From Streptomyces sp. TRM49041 (GTDB lineage Bacteria; Actinomycetota; Actinomycetes; Streptomycetales; Streptomycetaceae), in the NCBI RefSeq assembly GCF_008271805.1, contig NZ_VSRY01000057.1:1-64000 (forward strand): DNA of 64,000 nt. The letters run 5' to 3'. Below, in pieces: positions 8,439 to 18,305 of this stretch. The notes beneath the pieces are model-generated. The model ran no database searches. It was not told the DNA's origin and was given only the letters and a program-made list of their open reading frames with translations. Within the stretch, counting starts at the first letter, position 1; the number at the start of each line of letters is the position of its first letter. The position numbers and the translations under genes are program-made.

Positions 8439-9254
8439 TCAGTAGCGGTACTGCTGGCCGCTCTGGTCGTAGCCGTACGGCGACGGGGGCTCCTGCGGGG
8501 GCGGTGGGTACTCCTGCTCGCCGTCGCGCTGGGGCGGGACCCATACGCCGCCGGGCGGGGTCTCCATGCCGTACTGCGGTGCGTAGGGGTCGGCGTACTG
8601 CTGCTGGCCGTACGTGTCGTACGCGCCGTACTGCTGATCGCCGGGGGCCGGGGCGGTGGGACCGGTGTACGGGTCCGAGTAGGCGGCGTACTGCTGCTGC
8701 CCGCCCGTCCCGTAGTCGTACGCGGTGGCGTAGGCGCCCGTGTCGTACGTGTGCTGGTCGCCGTACGCGGCGTGCTGCCGCACCGGATCGCCGCCGTAGA
8801 CCCCGTACTCGCCGGTGTCGTCCGGCAGCGGCTGGGGCTCGTGGACGGCCGGGTACTCGGCCGGGTATTCGGCCGGGTCCTCGTCCGTGACCCGGTCCCG
8901 CGGCTCCTCGTACTCCAGGTCGGAGACCTCCAGGTTGGGCCCCGCGTCCTGCTGGGCAGCCCCCGTCCTGCGGCGACGGCTCGCGCCGGGTTTGCCGCCG
9001 AGCGCCCATCCGGTGGAGAAGCCGCGCAGGAACGACAGCGTGACGAACAGCTGGCCGACGCCGAAGGCCACCGCGCCGGCGACGATCAGCACGATGCTCG
9101 ACAGCAGTACGCCGGCCACCACGCCCAGGAAGCCGAAGAAGGCGAGCAGACGCCAGCGCAGCCGCGCCTTGTACTGCAGGAGCACTTCGCCGAGAAGCCA
9201 CAGCGCGACGATTCCGAACGCGATGTAGAGGACCGTCCACCAGCTCAGGTCCAT
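8439..9254 (-). CDS. Membrane protein with Tyr/Gln-rich disordered tail
   Basis: A 271-aa protein. The first 90 residues hold three hydrophobic segments (including WWTVLYIAFGIVALWLLGEV and GVLLSSIVLIVAGAVAFGVG). The following 180 residues are low-complexity: acidic at first, then rich in Tyr, Gln, Gly, Asp and Ala, with repeats such as YGAYDTYGQQQYADPYAPQY. ATG start. I do not recognise a functional domain. Conserved membrane proteins with this layout lie next to metF in Streptomyces. The tail resembles prion-like or phase-separating sequence in composition; that is only a compositional remark. Confidence 0.8.
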   Translation of the reverse strand: MDLSWWTVLYIAFGIVALWLLGEVLLQYKARLRWRLLAFFGFLGVVAGVLLSSIVLIVAGAVAFGVGQLFVTLSFLRGFSTGWALGGKPGASRRRRTGAAQQDAGPNLEVSDLEYEEPRDRVTDEDPAEYPAEYPAVHEPQPLPDDTGEYGVYGGDPVRQHAAYGDQHTYDTGAYATAYDYGTGGQQQYAAYSDPYTGPTAPAPGDQQYGAYDTYGQQQYADPYAPQYGMETPPGGVWVPPQRDGEQEYPPPPQEPPSPYGYDQSGQQYRY

Positions 9255-9305
9255 GCCCGCCCCTCTCCTTCGACCGCCGCCTCGGGATGTGACGGGTACG
9301 GCCGG

Positions 9306-10220
9306 TCAGGACTGCGGGTGCAGTCCGAGATTCTCGTAGATCTCGAGTGTCGCCGTGGAGTTGTTCAGCGTGATGAAGTGCAGTCCGGGCACACCTTCGG
9401 ACAGCAGCCGCGCACAGAACTCCGTCGCGAACTCGATGCCCAAGGAGCGTACAGCGGCCTGGTCGTCCTTGACCGCGAGGATCCGTTCTTTGACGGCGGG
9501 AGGGAACTGGGCGTTGCTGAGCTGCGGAAGCCGGTCGAGCTGTCTGACAGCGGTAACCGGCATGACCTCGGGGATGATCGGGGTCTCACAGCCGGCCGCG
9601 GCGACCCGGTCGCGGAGCCGGAGGTAGTTCTCCGGGTCGAAGAACATCTGCGTGATCGCGTAGTCCGCGCCGGCCCGGCACTTGTCGACGAAGTGACGGA
9701 CGTCACTGTCCCAGTCGACGGACCGGGGGTGCATCTCGGGGAAGGCGGCGACGCCGACGCAGAAGTCCCCGGCCTCCTTGATGAGCCGGACCAGGTCCGC
9801 GGCGTAGTCCAGACCCTCGGGGTGGCGGACCCACTCGCCCATCGGGTCGCCGGGCGGGTCGCCGCGCAGGGCGAGGATGTTACGGATCCCGGCGTCGGCG
9901 AACTGGCCGACCATGTTGCGCAGCTCGGCGACCGAGTGACCGACGGCCGTCAGATGGGCGACGGGCGTGAGGGTGGTGTCGGCCGCGATCTGCTCGGTGG
10001 CCTTGACGGTCCCGGCCCGGGTGGAGCCGCCGGCGCCGTACGTCACGGAGACGAAGCTCGGGGCCACCGCCTCGACCCGGCGCAGGGCGTTCCAGAGGTT
10101 CCGCTCACCCTTCTCGGTCTTGGGCGCCCAGAACTCGAAGGAGTACGTGGTGTCGGACGCGAGCAGATCGCGCACCGTCCGTGCGTGATCTGTCCTGGTG
10201 GAGGGTGTGCCAAGGGCCAT
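9306..10220 (-). CDS. metF: Methylenetetrahydrofolate reductase
   Basis: A 304-aa TIM-barrel flavoenzyme that reduces 5,10-methylene-THF to 5-methyl-THF for methionine synthesis. Family landmarks are [16 protein letters not shown] near the start with the catalytic Glu, [14 protein letters not shown] (folate and FAD region), [11 protein letters not shown], and [18 protein letters not shown]. Length is normal for bacterial MetF. ATG start. The gene lies on the leftward strand, 165 bp from thiE. No riboswitch is visible in its leader. The protein fits the cytosolic one-carbon cycle; no other methionine gene is in the window. Confidence 0.96.
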   Translation of the reverse strand: MALGTPSTRTDHARTVRDLLASDTTYSFEFWAPKTEKGERNLWNALRRVEAVAPSFVSVTYGAGGSTRAGTVKATEQIAADTTLTPVAHLTAVGHSVAELRNMVGQFADAGIRNILALRGDPPGDPMGEWVRHPEGLDYAADLVRLIKEAGDFCVGVAAFPEMHPRSVDWDSDVRHFVDKCRAGADYAITQMFFDPENYLRLRDRVAAAGCETPIIPEVMPVTAVRQLDRLPQLSNAQFPPAVKERILAVKDDQAAVRSLGIEFATEFCARLLSEGVPGLHFITLNNSTATLEIYENLGLHPQS

Positions 10221-10385
10221 ACGGGCAGGTTAGCCACCCGGGGACCGTCCCCCAACCGGAGCACCATGTTTTAGGCATTTTGTCCGAATCTTGTCCACCC
10301 TTCGGACGCCTACGGGGCTGAAATGCCTGTTGGCGCATGAAATCGTCCCACCATGTGGACTCCCGTCGGCTCCCGGGTCAGGGCT

Positions 10386-11081
10386 CTACGACCGCCCGGC
10401 GGGGACACCGGCGTCGGCGTCGGCTGACGCGGTGGCGCGCTCGCGTATCCGGCGGGCGAGGTCCGCCGTCGCGGCCGCCGGATCGTCGGCCTCGGTGACG
10501 GCGCGGACCACGACGATTCTGCGGGCACCCGCGTCCAGGACCTCTTCGAGGTTGCCCGCGTCGATGCCGCCGATCGCGAACCAGGGCCGGTCCTGGGCCA
10601 GCGACGCCGCGTACCGGACGAGGCCGAGCCCGGGCGCGTAACGGCCCGGCTTGGTCGGCGTGGGCCAGCACGGCCCCGTGCAGAAGTAGTCGACGCCCGG
10701 CTCCGCGACGGCGGCGTCCACCTCGGCCTCCGCGTGCGTGGACCGGCCGATCAGGACCCGGTCGCCGAGGATCGCCCGGGCGGCCGGAACCGGCAGGTCG
10801 CCCTGGCCGAGGTGCAGTGCGTCGGAGCCGGCGGCATGCGCCACGTCGGCGCGGTCGTTCACGGCGAGCAGCTTGCCGTGCCGGCGGCAGGCGTCCGCGA
10901 ACAACGCGAGGTGCTCCAGCTCCTCGCCCGCCTCCATGCCCTTGTCGCGGAGCTGCACGATGTCGACCCCGGCCCCGAGGACGGCGTCCAGGAAGTCGGG
11001 GAGGTCACCCTGTCGCTTGCGCGCGTCCGTGCAGAGGTACAGCCGGGCGTCGGACAGCGGCGCGCGGGCGGTGATGGACAT
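10386..11081 (-). CDS. thiE: Thiamine-phosphate synthase
   Basis: A 231-aa TIM-barrel enzyme that joins HMP pyrophosphate and thiazole phosphate into thiamine monophosphate. Visible motifs are [47 protein letters not shown] and [12 protein letters not shown], the pyrophosphate-binding region. The ATG at 11081 has GGGGGGAG at proper distance; an in-frame extension to 11147 lacks family similarity. The other thi genes (thiO, thiS, thiG) are divergent and TPP-controlled, but I see no TPP aptamer before thiE. A heptamer repeat lies in its upstream region. Confidence 0.96.
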   Translation of the reverse strand: MSITARAPLSDARLYLCTDARKRQGDLPDFLDAVLGAGVDIVQLRDKGMEAGEELEHLALFADACRRHGKLLAVNDRADVAHAAGSDALHLGQGDLPVPAARAILGDRVLIGRSTHAEAEVDAAVAEPGVDYFCTGPCWPTPTKPGRYAPGLGLVRYAASLAQDRPWFAIGGIDAGNLEEVLDAGARRIVVVRAVTEADDPAAATADLARRIRERATASADADAGVPAGRS

Positions 11082-11183
11082 GAGGTGCTCCCCCCGTTGG
11101 TGCGGCGGTGCGCGGAGCGAGGCCCGACCGGGCCACGACCCGCGCACCGCCCGGTGTCGGCATGCCGACTTCAGAACCAGGAC

Positions 11184-11258
11184 GACTCAGACTCAGACTT
11201 GGACGCATGGCGACATGCGACATGCGACATGCGACATGCGACATGCGACATGCGACAT
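11184..11258. repeat. Heptamer tandem repeat upstream of thiE
   Basis: Seven exact copies of GCGACAT occupy 11210-11258. Just before them, 11184-11200 holds a smaller GACTCA repeat of about 2.5 units. The block lies between the Rv2175c-family gene and thiE, about 130 bp before the thiE start. Open frames through it encode only a repeating heptad and are not genes. Confidence 0.95.
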
Positions 11259-11283
11259 GTACGACTTGGATGCCTCCGACGGC

Positions 11284-11649
11284 TCAGACGGCGAGCGCCT
11301 GGGCGCGGCGCTTCACCTCCGTGCCACGATTCTCGGCCAGGGCCTGCGCGGGCGTACCCGGCAGGGACGGGTCGGGCGTGAAGAGCCACTCCAGCATCTC
11401 TTCGTCGGTGAAGCCGTCGTCCTTCAGGAGCGTCAAGGTACCGGAGAGGCCCTTGACGACCCTGCCGTCCTTGATGAAGGCGGCGGGCACCTGGAGCGCG
11501 CGGTTCTCACCGCGGCGCACAGCGATCAGCTGGCCCTCCTTGACGAGCTGCCGCACCCGCGTCACTTCGACGCCGAGCAGCTCGGCGATGTCGGGCAGGT
11601 ACAGCCAGTCAGGGACGAGCGCATCGATCTTCGTGTCAATCTCGGTCAC
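11284..11649 (-). CDS. Rv2175c-family DNA-binding protein
   Basis: A 121-aa protein of the Rv2175c family. The N-terminal half is a winged-helix-like DNA-binding region (DWLYLPDIAELLGVEVTRVR, then VKEGQLIAVRRGENRALQVP). The C-terminal half (TLTLLKDDGFTDEEMLEWLF) matches the conserved actinobacterial tail. The GTG at 11649 matches the family's usual start, with Thr at positions 2 and 6. In Mycobacterium tuberculosis, Rv2175c is a substrate of the neighbouring Ser/Thr kinase PknL, which phosphorylates an N-terminal Thr. A PASTA kinase lies 3.8 kb away here, so the same partnership is likely but unproven. Confidence 0.88.
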   Translation of the reverse strand: MTEIDTKIDALVPDWLYLPDIAELLGVEVTRVRQLVKEGQLIAVRRGENRALQVPAAFIKDGRVVKGLSGTLTLLKDDGFTDEEMLEWLFTPDPSLPGTPAQALAENRGTEVKRRAQALAV

Positions 11650-11711
11650 ATCACTAGCCTGCCATCCCGCACCGACAGCCGGTAGCCGGGCCCGGCCGTA
11701 CGGGCGGACGC

Positions 11712-12950
11712 TCAAGCCAGGACGGCGGACTTCAGCGGCACCGACGGGTCGGCGACACGCGCCGGGTCGAGCGGGGCGCCCGACTCGATGAGCCTGCGCC
11801 CCTGCGCCAGATCGCGGGGGCGTCCCACCGCGAGCAGCGCGACCAGGGCGCCCTCGCGCAGCCAGGCCACGGACCAGGCGTGGTCGGCCGGGTCGCCGCG
11901 CCGGACCAGCGCGTCTGCGGACGCGTGGTGCCCGGCGTACTGGACGAAACGGCCGAACTGCTCGGACCAGAAGTACGGCACCGGATCGTAGGCAGGCGCA
12001 CCGTCTCCGATGATGTCGGCCGCGACCGTGCGCGGCCCCTGCAGGGCGTTGTCCCAGTGGTGCACGAGGAGCCGCGCCCCGTAGCGGGCCGAGGGGAAGG
12101 ACGCGCAGTCGCCGACCGCGTACACATCGGGGACGGAGGTCCGCAGCCGGTCGTCGGCGACGATCGAGCCGTCCGCGCCCAGCGCGACACCAGAGCCGGT
12201 GAGCCAGCCGGTGGCGGGCCGGGCCCCGATACCGACGACCACGGCTCCGGCGGGCAGGACGCGGCCGTCGTCCAGGATGACGCGCCCGGGCTCGATCCGG
12301 TCCACACGCGCGTGGGTCAGGAGCCGTGCGCCGCTCTCCGCGTACCACTCGGCCATCGGCGCGGCGACCTCGTCGGGCAGGGCGCCGACGAGCGGGCGGC
12401 CCGCGGCCTCGACGACGGTGACGGCGCAGCCTGCCTCGCGGGCGGCCGTGGCGAACTCGGCGCCGATCCAGCCCGCGCCGACGACCACGACCTCGTGCCG
12501 CTCGGCGAGGACGGGGCGCAGCCGCTCGGCGTCGTCCAGGGTCCGCAGCAGGTGGACGCCGGGGACGCCCTCGGAGCCGGGCAGTGTGACCGGTACGGCA
12601 CCGGTGGCGACGACGAGCACGTCGTACGGGACCGGGCCGGCCTCGGTGTCGACCTCGTGGTCGTCGGGGCGCAGTCCGGAGACCTCCACGCCGAGGCGGA
12701 GTTCGATGCCGAGCGACTCGAAGTCCACCTCGAACGCCGAGCCCTCGGCCTTGCCGAGCAGGAACGCCTTTGACAGCGGCGGCCTGTCGTACGGCTGGTG
12801 GGGTTCCGCCCCGATGAGCAGCACCGGCCCGGCGAAGCCCTGTTCGCGCAGGGCCACGGCGGTCTGCACGCCGGCCATCCCGGCGCCGACGACGACGACG
12901 CGCCGCTCTTCCGGATGCCCCTCTGCCGTCTGCTCCCGCTGCTCGCTCAC
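11712..12950 (-). CDS. Ferredoxin-reductase-like FAD/NAD(P) oxidoreductase
   Basis: A 412-aa flavoprotein with two dinucleotide-binding motifs: VVVGAGMAGVQTAVALREQG for FAD near residue 20, and VVVVGAGWIGAEFATAAREA for NAD(P) near residue 155. PYDRPPLSK is typical of the BphA4/ThcD/rubredoxin-reductase group. DVYAVGDCA marks the second FAD contact. The C-terminal part corresponds to a reductase_C domain. GTG start. The redox partner is not identifiable from the neighbourhood. It is divergent from thiO and shares its promoter region with the TPP riboswitch; a link to thiamine synthesis is not indicated. Confidence 0.9.
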   Translation of the reverse strand: MSEQREQTAEGHPEERRVVVVGAGMAGVQTAVALREQGFAGPVLLIGAEPHQPYDRPPLSKAFLLGKAEGSAFEVDFESLGIELRLGVEVSGLRPDDHEVDTEAGPVPYDVLVVATGAVPVTLPGSEGVPGVHLLRTLDDAERLRPVLAERHEVVVVGAGWIGAEFATAAREAGCAVTVVEAAGRPLVGALPDEVAAPMAEWYAESGARLLTHARVDRIEPGRVILDDGRVLPAGAVVVGIGARPATGWLTGSGVALGADGSIVADDRLRTSVPDVYAVGDCASFPSARYGARLLVHHWDNALQGPRTVAADIIGDGAPAYDPVPYFWSEQFGRFVQYAGHHASADALVRRGDPADHAWSVAWLREGALVALLAVGRPRDLAQGRRLIESGAPLDPARVADPSVPLKSAVLA

Positions 12951-13010
12951 GCGGTCACCTTACTTACTGCCGCCGGAGGCGTGGGGTTAGTCTGTGCCCG
13001 CCAGAACATC

Positions 13011-13097
13011 GCGGGAGCCCGGCGCACCGGGCTGAGAGGGAGGCTGGGCGGCCTCCGACCGTACGAACCTGATCCGGGTCATGCCGGCGAAGGGAGG
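13011..13097 (+). ncRNA. TPP (thi-box) riboswitch
   Basis: The aptamer lies directly before thiO. Conserved thi-box blocks are present in order: a GGGAGCCCGGCG arm, GGGCTGAGAGGG, and AACCTGATCCGGGTCATGCC followed by GGCGAAGGGAG. The last block merges with the GGGAGGGG ribosome binding site of thiO, so ligand binding probably hides the start region and blocks translation of thiO-thiS-thiG. Confidence 0.95.
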
Positions 13098-13109
13098 GGC
13101 TGGACGCCC

Positions 13110-14261
13110 ATGTCGCGCGACACATCAGACGTCCTCGTCATCGGGGGCGGCATCATCGGCCTGGTCACGGCCTGGCGGGCGGCGCAGCGCGGGCTGCGCA
13201 CCGCCGTGGTGGACCCGGAGCCGGGCGGAGGCGCCGCCCAGGTGGCGGCGGGGATGCTCGCCGCGGTCACCGAACTGCACTACGGGGAGGAGACGCTCCT
13301 CGGCCTCAACCTCGCGTCGGCGGAGCGCTATCCGGACTTCGTCGCCGAACTGGAGGCGGAGACCGGGCTGGACGTCGGCTTCCGGACGTGCGGCACGCTG
13401 GCCGTCGCCCTGGACGCCGACGACCGCGCCCATCTGCGGGAGTTGCACGCGCTGCAGCGGCGCTGCGGGCTGGCCTCCGAGTGGCTCACCGGCCGTGAGT
13501 GCCGGCGCCTGGAGCCGCTGCTGGCACCGGGCGTGCGGGGCGGGCTGCGCGTGGACGGCGACCACCAGGTGGACCCGCGGCGGCTGTCGGGCGCCCTCGT
13601 GGCTGCCTGCGAGCGGGCCGGGGTGGCCTTCCACCGCACCTGGGCGGACCGGCTGTCGTCCGTACGGGAGCGGGCCGCGGGCGCGGTCCTCGCGGACGGC
13701 ACGGAGGTGGCCGCGGAGCAGGTGGTGCTGGCCGCGGGCAGCCACAGCGGCCGACTCGGCGGCGTACCGGACGAGGTGCTGCCGCCGGTGCGGCCGGTGA
13801 AGGGTCAGGTGGTGCGGCTGACGGTCCCGGAGGCGTACGCGCCCTTCCTGAGCCGCACGGTCCGGGCCGTCGTCCGGGGCAGCCATGTGTACCTGGTGCC
13901 GCGCGAGAACGGCGAGCTGGTCGTGGGCGCGACGAGCGAGGAGCTCGGCTGGGACACCACGGTCACGGCGGGCGGCGTGTACGAGCTGCTGCGCGACGCC
14001 CACGAGCTGGTGCCGGGCATCACGGAGCTGCCGCTGAGGGAGACCCGCGCGGGGCTGCGGCCCGGCTCGCCCGACAACGCGCCCCTGCTCGGCCCGTCCG
14101 CGCTGCCCGGGCTGCACCTGGCCACCGGGCACTACCGCAACGGGGTGCTGCTGACCCCCGTCACCGGCGACGTGATGGCCGCGCTACTGGCCACCGGGGA
14201 GCTCCCCGAGGTCGCCCGCGCGTTCACGCCCGCCCGTTTCGCCCCCGTAGGAGTGTCATGA
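13110..14261 (+). CDS. thiO: Glycine oxidase ThiO
   Basis: A 383-aa FAD enzyme of the DAO family. It oxidises glycine to iminoglycine (dehydroglycine), the nitrogen and C2 donor for the thiazole ring. Visible features are VLVIGGGIIGLVTAWRAAQR (FAD motif, residues 8-27), GAAQVAAGMLAAVTE, and the C-terminal block RAGLRPGSPDNAPLLGPSAL plus ATGHYRNGVLLTP. The ATG at 13110 follows GGGAGGGG and the TPP aptamer. Its stop overlaps the thiS start (ATGA), so the genes are translationally coupled. Confidence 0.95.
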   Translation: MSRDTSDVLVIGGGIIGLVTAWRAAQRGLRTAVVDPEPGGGAAQVAAGMLAAVTELHYGEETLLGLNLASAERYPDFVAELEAETGLDVGFRTCGTLAVALDADDRAHLRELHALQRRCGLASEWLTGRECRRLEPLLAPGVRGGLRVDGDHQVDPRRLSGALVAACERAGVAFHRTWADRLSSVRERAAGAVLADGTEVAAEQVVLAAGSHSGRLGGVPDEVLPPVRPVKGQVVRLTVPEAYAPFLSRTVRAVVRGSHVYLVPRENGELVVGATSEELGWDTTVTAGGVYELLRDAHELVPGITELPLRETRAGLRPGSPDNAPLLGPSALPGLHLATGHYRNGVLLTPVTGDVMAALLATGELPEVARAFTPARFAPVGVS

Positions 14262-14482
14262 CGAACCAGGTACGCGCCGCCGTCTCCGTCTCGGTGAACG
14301 GCGTGCCGCGCGAGCTGACCGGTCCGACCACCCTCGACGCCCTGGTCGCGACCCTCACCATCGCCCCCTCCGGGGTGGCCGCCGCCGTCAACGAGACCGT
14401 CGTCGCGCGCGGCCGGTGGGCGGCGACCGCGCTCGCCGACGGCGACCGGGTCGAGGTCCTCACCGCCGTGCAGGGGGGCTGA
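14258..14482 (+). CDS. thiS: Sulfur carrier protein ThiS
   Basis: A 74-aa ubiquitin-fold protein ending in the diagnostic Gly-Gly (AVQGG). It carries sulfur as a C-terminal thiocarboxylate to ThiG during thiazole synthesis. SVNGVPRELTGPTTLDALVA and VAAAVNETVVARGRWA match the family. It overlaps thiO by 4 bp and is followed by thiG after 3 bp, all under the TPP riboswitch. The Gly-Gly end must be activated by a ThiF/MoeB-type enzyme, which is not in this window. Confidence 0.95.
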   Translation: MTNQVRAAVSVSVNGVPRELTGPTTLDALVATLTIAPSGVAAAVNETVVARGRWAATALADGDRVEVLTAVQGG

Positions 14483-15280
<798 letters not shown>

Positions 15281-15426
15281 CGGACCCGGCCGACGCAGCC
15301 GCCCCGACGGACCCGGCCCGGGCGTACCGGCCCCTCGCGCGCGTGGGGGGGGTGTCCGGTGTCACAAGTTGGCTGCACTGCCGGTCCGGTCATGTACAGG
15401 GCGACGGACGGGTCCGTGGGGACTCG

Positions 15427-15432
15427 TAGACT
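15427..15432 (+). promoter_or_regulatory. Candidate -10 box of the PASTA kinase gene
   Basis: TAGACT ends seven bases before the GTG at 15440. With no Shine-Dalgarno in between, this fits a leaderless transcript and supports that start over an in-frame ATG at 15392. Confidence 0.45.
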
Positions 15433-15439
15433 CGAGCGC

Positions 15440-17401
15440 GTGGATACGACCCTTCACGACCCGCTCGTCGGCCGACTGCTCGACGGCCGTTACCGAGTCG
15501 ACGCGCGCATCGCCGTCGGTGGCATGGCCACGGTCTACCGGGCCGTCGACACCCGTCTCGACCGGGTCCTCGCCCTCAAGGTGATGCACCCGTCCCTGGC
15601 GACCGACGCGTCGTTCGTGGAGCGGTTCATCCGTGAGGCCAAGTCGGTGGCGCGGCTCTCGCACCCCAACGTCGTCGGTGTCTTCGACCAGGGCGCCGAC
15701 GGCGCGTACGTGTATCTCGCGATGGAGTACGTCGCCGGCTGCACGCTCCGTGACGTGCTCCGCGACCGCGGGGCGCTGTCGCCGCGGGCCGCCCTGGACA
15801 TCCTGGAGCCGGTGCTGGCCGCGCTCGGCGCGGCGCACCGGGCCGGATTCGTGCACCGGGACATGAAGCCCGAGAACGTACTGATAGGTGACGACGGCCG
15901 GGTCAAGGTGGCCGACTTCGGGCTCGTCCGCGCGGTCGGCACCGCCACCAACACCACCGGCTCCGTACTGGGCACCGTGTCGTACCTCGCGCCCGAGCAG
16001 ATCGAGCACGGCACCGCGGACACCCGCACCGACGTGTACGCGTGCGGTGTCGTGCTGTACGAGATGCTGACGGGCGGCAAGCCGCACGGCGGCGACACCC
16101 CCGCGCAGGTCCTCTTCCAGCACCTGAACAACGACGTACCGGCCCCCTCGGCCGCCGTCCCCGGGCTCGCGCCCGAGCTGGACGCCCTCGTGGCCGCCGC
16201 CACCGCGCGCGACGCCGGGACGCGCCCGCACGACGCCGTGGCGCTGCTCTCGCTGGCCCGCCGGGCCCGCACAGCGCTCGGCGACGAGCAGCTGGACCTG
16301 GTGCCGCCGCAGGCCCGTACGGAAGCCGGGCCCGACGGGGAGGTGGACCCCGAGGACGTCACCAGCGTCATCGTCCGTCCCCTCCCCGGTGAGCAGGACG
16401 TCCTGCACACCAGCCGTCTGGAGGTGCCGCCGGAGAGCGGCACCCGGCCGCAGCCGCGCCCCGAGCCGCCCGCCGGGCGACGCCGCGCGGTCCTGGCCCT
16501 GGCGGACCCGCGGCGGGGCGTCCTGGCCGCCGTGGTCGCCGTCCTCCTGATCCTGGGCGTCGGCGCCGGTGTCTGGTACATCAACTCCGGCCAGTTCACC
16601 CGCGTCCCCGCCACCGGCGTGCTCGGCAAGACGCGGGCGGAGGCCGAGCGGCGGCTCACGGACGCGGGCCTGGACGTCGGGGCGACGCGCGAGGAGTTCA
16701 GCGGCGCCTTCGAGCGCGGCACCGTCATGGCGACCGATCCCGCGCCCGGTGAGCGCATCCGCGGCAACGGCTCGGTGGACCTGGTCATCTCGCGCGGCCC
16801 GAAGATCGTGAAGGTCCCGGATCTGAAGGGCATGCCGCTCGCCGCGGCCAGGGACGAGCTGCGCCGGGCCGGCCTGGCGGCGGGGGTCGTCACCGAGGAG
16901 TTCAGCGCCGAGGTGGCCCAGGGCGCGGTCATCAGCAGCGACCCGCCCGCCGGCACGGAGCGCGGCCCGGACGCCGCCGTCTCCCTCGTCGTCAGCAAGG
17001 GCGCACCGATCGATGTCCCGGGTGTCGTCGGGCAGCCCGTGGACCGGGCGCGGAACGCGCTGGTGGACGCCGGGTTCACGGTGGAGATCGCCGACGAGCG
17101 CGTGAACTCCGCCCAGCCCGCCGGGGCCGTGGCCGCCCAGTCCCTCGCCAAGGGCGCCCGCGCCGCCAAGGGCGACACGATCACGCTGACCGTCTCCAAG
17201 GGCCCGCGCATGATCGCGGTGCCCGATGTGACGGACAAGAGCATCGACGACGCGACGCGCGAGCTGAGGGCGGCGGGCTTCGAGGTGAAGGTCGAGAAGT
17301 CGTTCCCGTTCCTCAGCGACACCGTCAGCAGCCAGTCCGTACGCGGTGGGGACACCGCCCCCGAGGGCTCCACGATCACCATCAAGACCAAGGGAATCTA
17401 G
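15440..17401 (+). CDS. PASTA-domain Ser/Thr protein kinase (PknB/PknL type)
   Basis: A 653-aa membrane kinase. The cytosolic kinase domain spans about residues 12-275: Gly-rich loop AVGGMATVY, ATP Lys47, catalytic loop HRDMKPEN with Asp141, DFG at 159-161, and GTVSYLAPEQ. A Pro/Arg linker and one membrane segment (about 358-380) lead to four extracellular PASTA repeats to the C-terminus, which bind muropeptides or lipid II in characterised relatives. The GTG start has a -10 box seven bases upstream. It lies between thiG and endonuclease IV; in mycobacteria the kinase PknL neighbours Rv2175c and AroG, both conserved nearby here. Confidence 0.94.
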   Translation: MDTTLHDPLVGRLLDGRYRVDARIAVGGMATVYRAVDTRLDRVLALKVMHPSLATDASFVERFIREAKSVARLSHPNVVGVFDQGADGAYVYLAMEYVAGCTLRDVLRDRGALSPRAALDILEPVLAALGAAHRAGFVHRDMKPENVLIGDDGRVKVADFGLVRAVGTATNTTGSVLGTVSYLAPEQIEHGTADTRTDVYACGVVLYEMLTGGKPHGGDTPAQVLFQHLNNDVPAPSAAVPGLAPELDALVAAATARDAGTRPHDAVALLSLARRARTALGDEQLDLVPPQARTEAGPDGEVDPEDVTSVIVRPLPGEQDVLHTSRLEVPPESGTRPQPRPEPPAGRRRAVLALADPRRGVLAAVVAVLLILGVGAGVWYINSGQFTRVPATGVLGKTRAEAERRLTDAGLDVGATREEFSGAFERGTVMATDPAPGERIRGNGSVDLVISRGPKIVKVPDLKGMPLAAARDELRRAGLAAGVVTEEFSAEVAQGAVISSDPPAGTERGPDAAVSLVVSKGAPIDVPGVVGQPVDRARNALVDAGFTVEIADERVNSAQPAGAVAAQSLAKGARAAKGDTITLTVSKGPRMIAVPDVTDKSIDDATRELRAAGFEVKVEKSFPFLSDTVSSQSVRGGDTAPEGSTITIKTKGI

Positions 17402-17407
17402 TCACCC

Positions 17408-18256
17408 ATGCGCAACCCCGTCGGCGGCCATGTCCACGTGGCCGGCGGCCTGGCCAGGACCGGCCTCGCCTACGCCCGCGAGATCGGCGCCGAGACCGTC
17501 CAGGTCTTCGTCGCCAATCCGCGCGGCTGGGCGACCCCTCCCGGCAACCCCGCGCAGGACGAGCTCTTCCGCGCGCGGTGCGCCGCCGAGGGCATACCCG
17601 CGTATGTCCACGCCCCCTACCTGATCAACTTCGGCTCGCACACCGAGGCCACCGTCGAGCGGTCGGTGGAGTCCCTCCGCCACTCGCTGCGCCGCGGCCG
17701 CGCGATCGGCGCCCTGGGTGTCGTCGTGCACACCGGCTCGGCGACCGGCGGGCGGCCCCGCGAGGAGGCGCTCGCCCAGGTACGGGAGCGGATGCTGCCG
17801 CTGCTGGACGAGCTGACGCACGACGACGACCCGTTCCTGCTGCTGGAGTCGACGGCCGGGCAGGGCTCCTCGCTCTGTTCCACGACATGGGACTTCGGCC
17901 CGTACTTCGAGGCGCTCGACGCCCACCCCAGGCTGGGCGTCTGCCTGGACACCTGCCACATCTTCGCCGCGGGCCACGACCTGACAGGCGCGCACGGGAT
18001 GCGCAAGACGCTGGACCTGCTGGTGGAGACGGTCGGCGAGGGCCGGCTGAAGCTGATCCACGCCAACGACTCCAAGGACGTGGTCGGCGCGCACAAGGAC
18101 CGGCACGCGAACATCGGCGCCGGCCACATCGGCGAGGAGCCGTTCCGTGAGCTGATGCGTCACCCCGCGACCGAGGGCGTACCTCTGATCATCGAGACCC
18201 CGGGCGGGAAGGAGGGCCACGCTGCGGACGTGGCCCGGCTGAAGGGCCTGCGCTGA
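17408..18256 (+). CDS. nfo: Endonuclease IV (deoxyribonuclease IV) family protein
   Basis: A 282-aa TIM-barrel AP endonuclease of the Nfo family, acting in base-excision repair. Zinc-ligand regions are recognisable: GGHVHVAGGL, VVVHTGSATG, LLLESTAGQG, LGVCLDTCHIFAAGHDL, KLIHANDSKD with KDRHANIGAGHIGEEPF, and LIIETPG. Length matches bacterial endonuclease IV. The ATG lies six bases after the kinase stop, so the genes are probably co-transcribed. There is no sign that the two functions are linked. Confidence 0.93.
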   Translation: MRNPVGGHVHVAGGLARTGLAYAREIGAETVQVFVANPRGWATPPGNPAQDELFRARCAAEGIPAYVHAPYLINFGSHTEATVERSVESLRHSLRRGRAIGALGVVVHTGSATGGRPREEALAQVRERMLPLLDELTHDDDPFLLLESTAGQGSSLCSTTWDFGPYFEALDAHPRLGVCLDTCHIFAAGHDLTGAHGMRKTLDLLVETVGEGRLKLIHANDSKDVVGAHKDRHANIGAGHIGEEPFRELMRHPATEGVPLIIETPGGKEGHAADVARLKGLR

Positions 18257-18305
18257 CGCCCGCCGACGCGGTGCCGGGCAGCGGCCAGGGCTCGTCGTCC
18301 GGGAG

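Noticed and set aside
11171..11389. Frames through the heptamer repeat encoding repeated MSHVACR
   Set aside because: They are a by-product of the 7-bp repeat; no ribosome binding site or homology.
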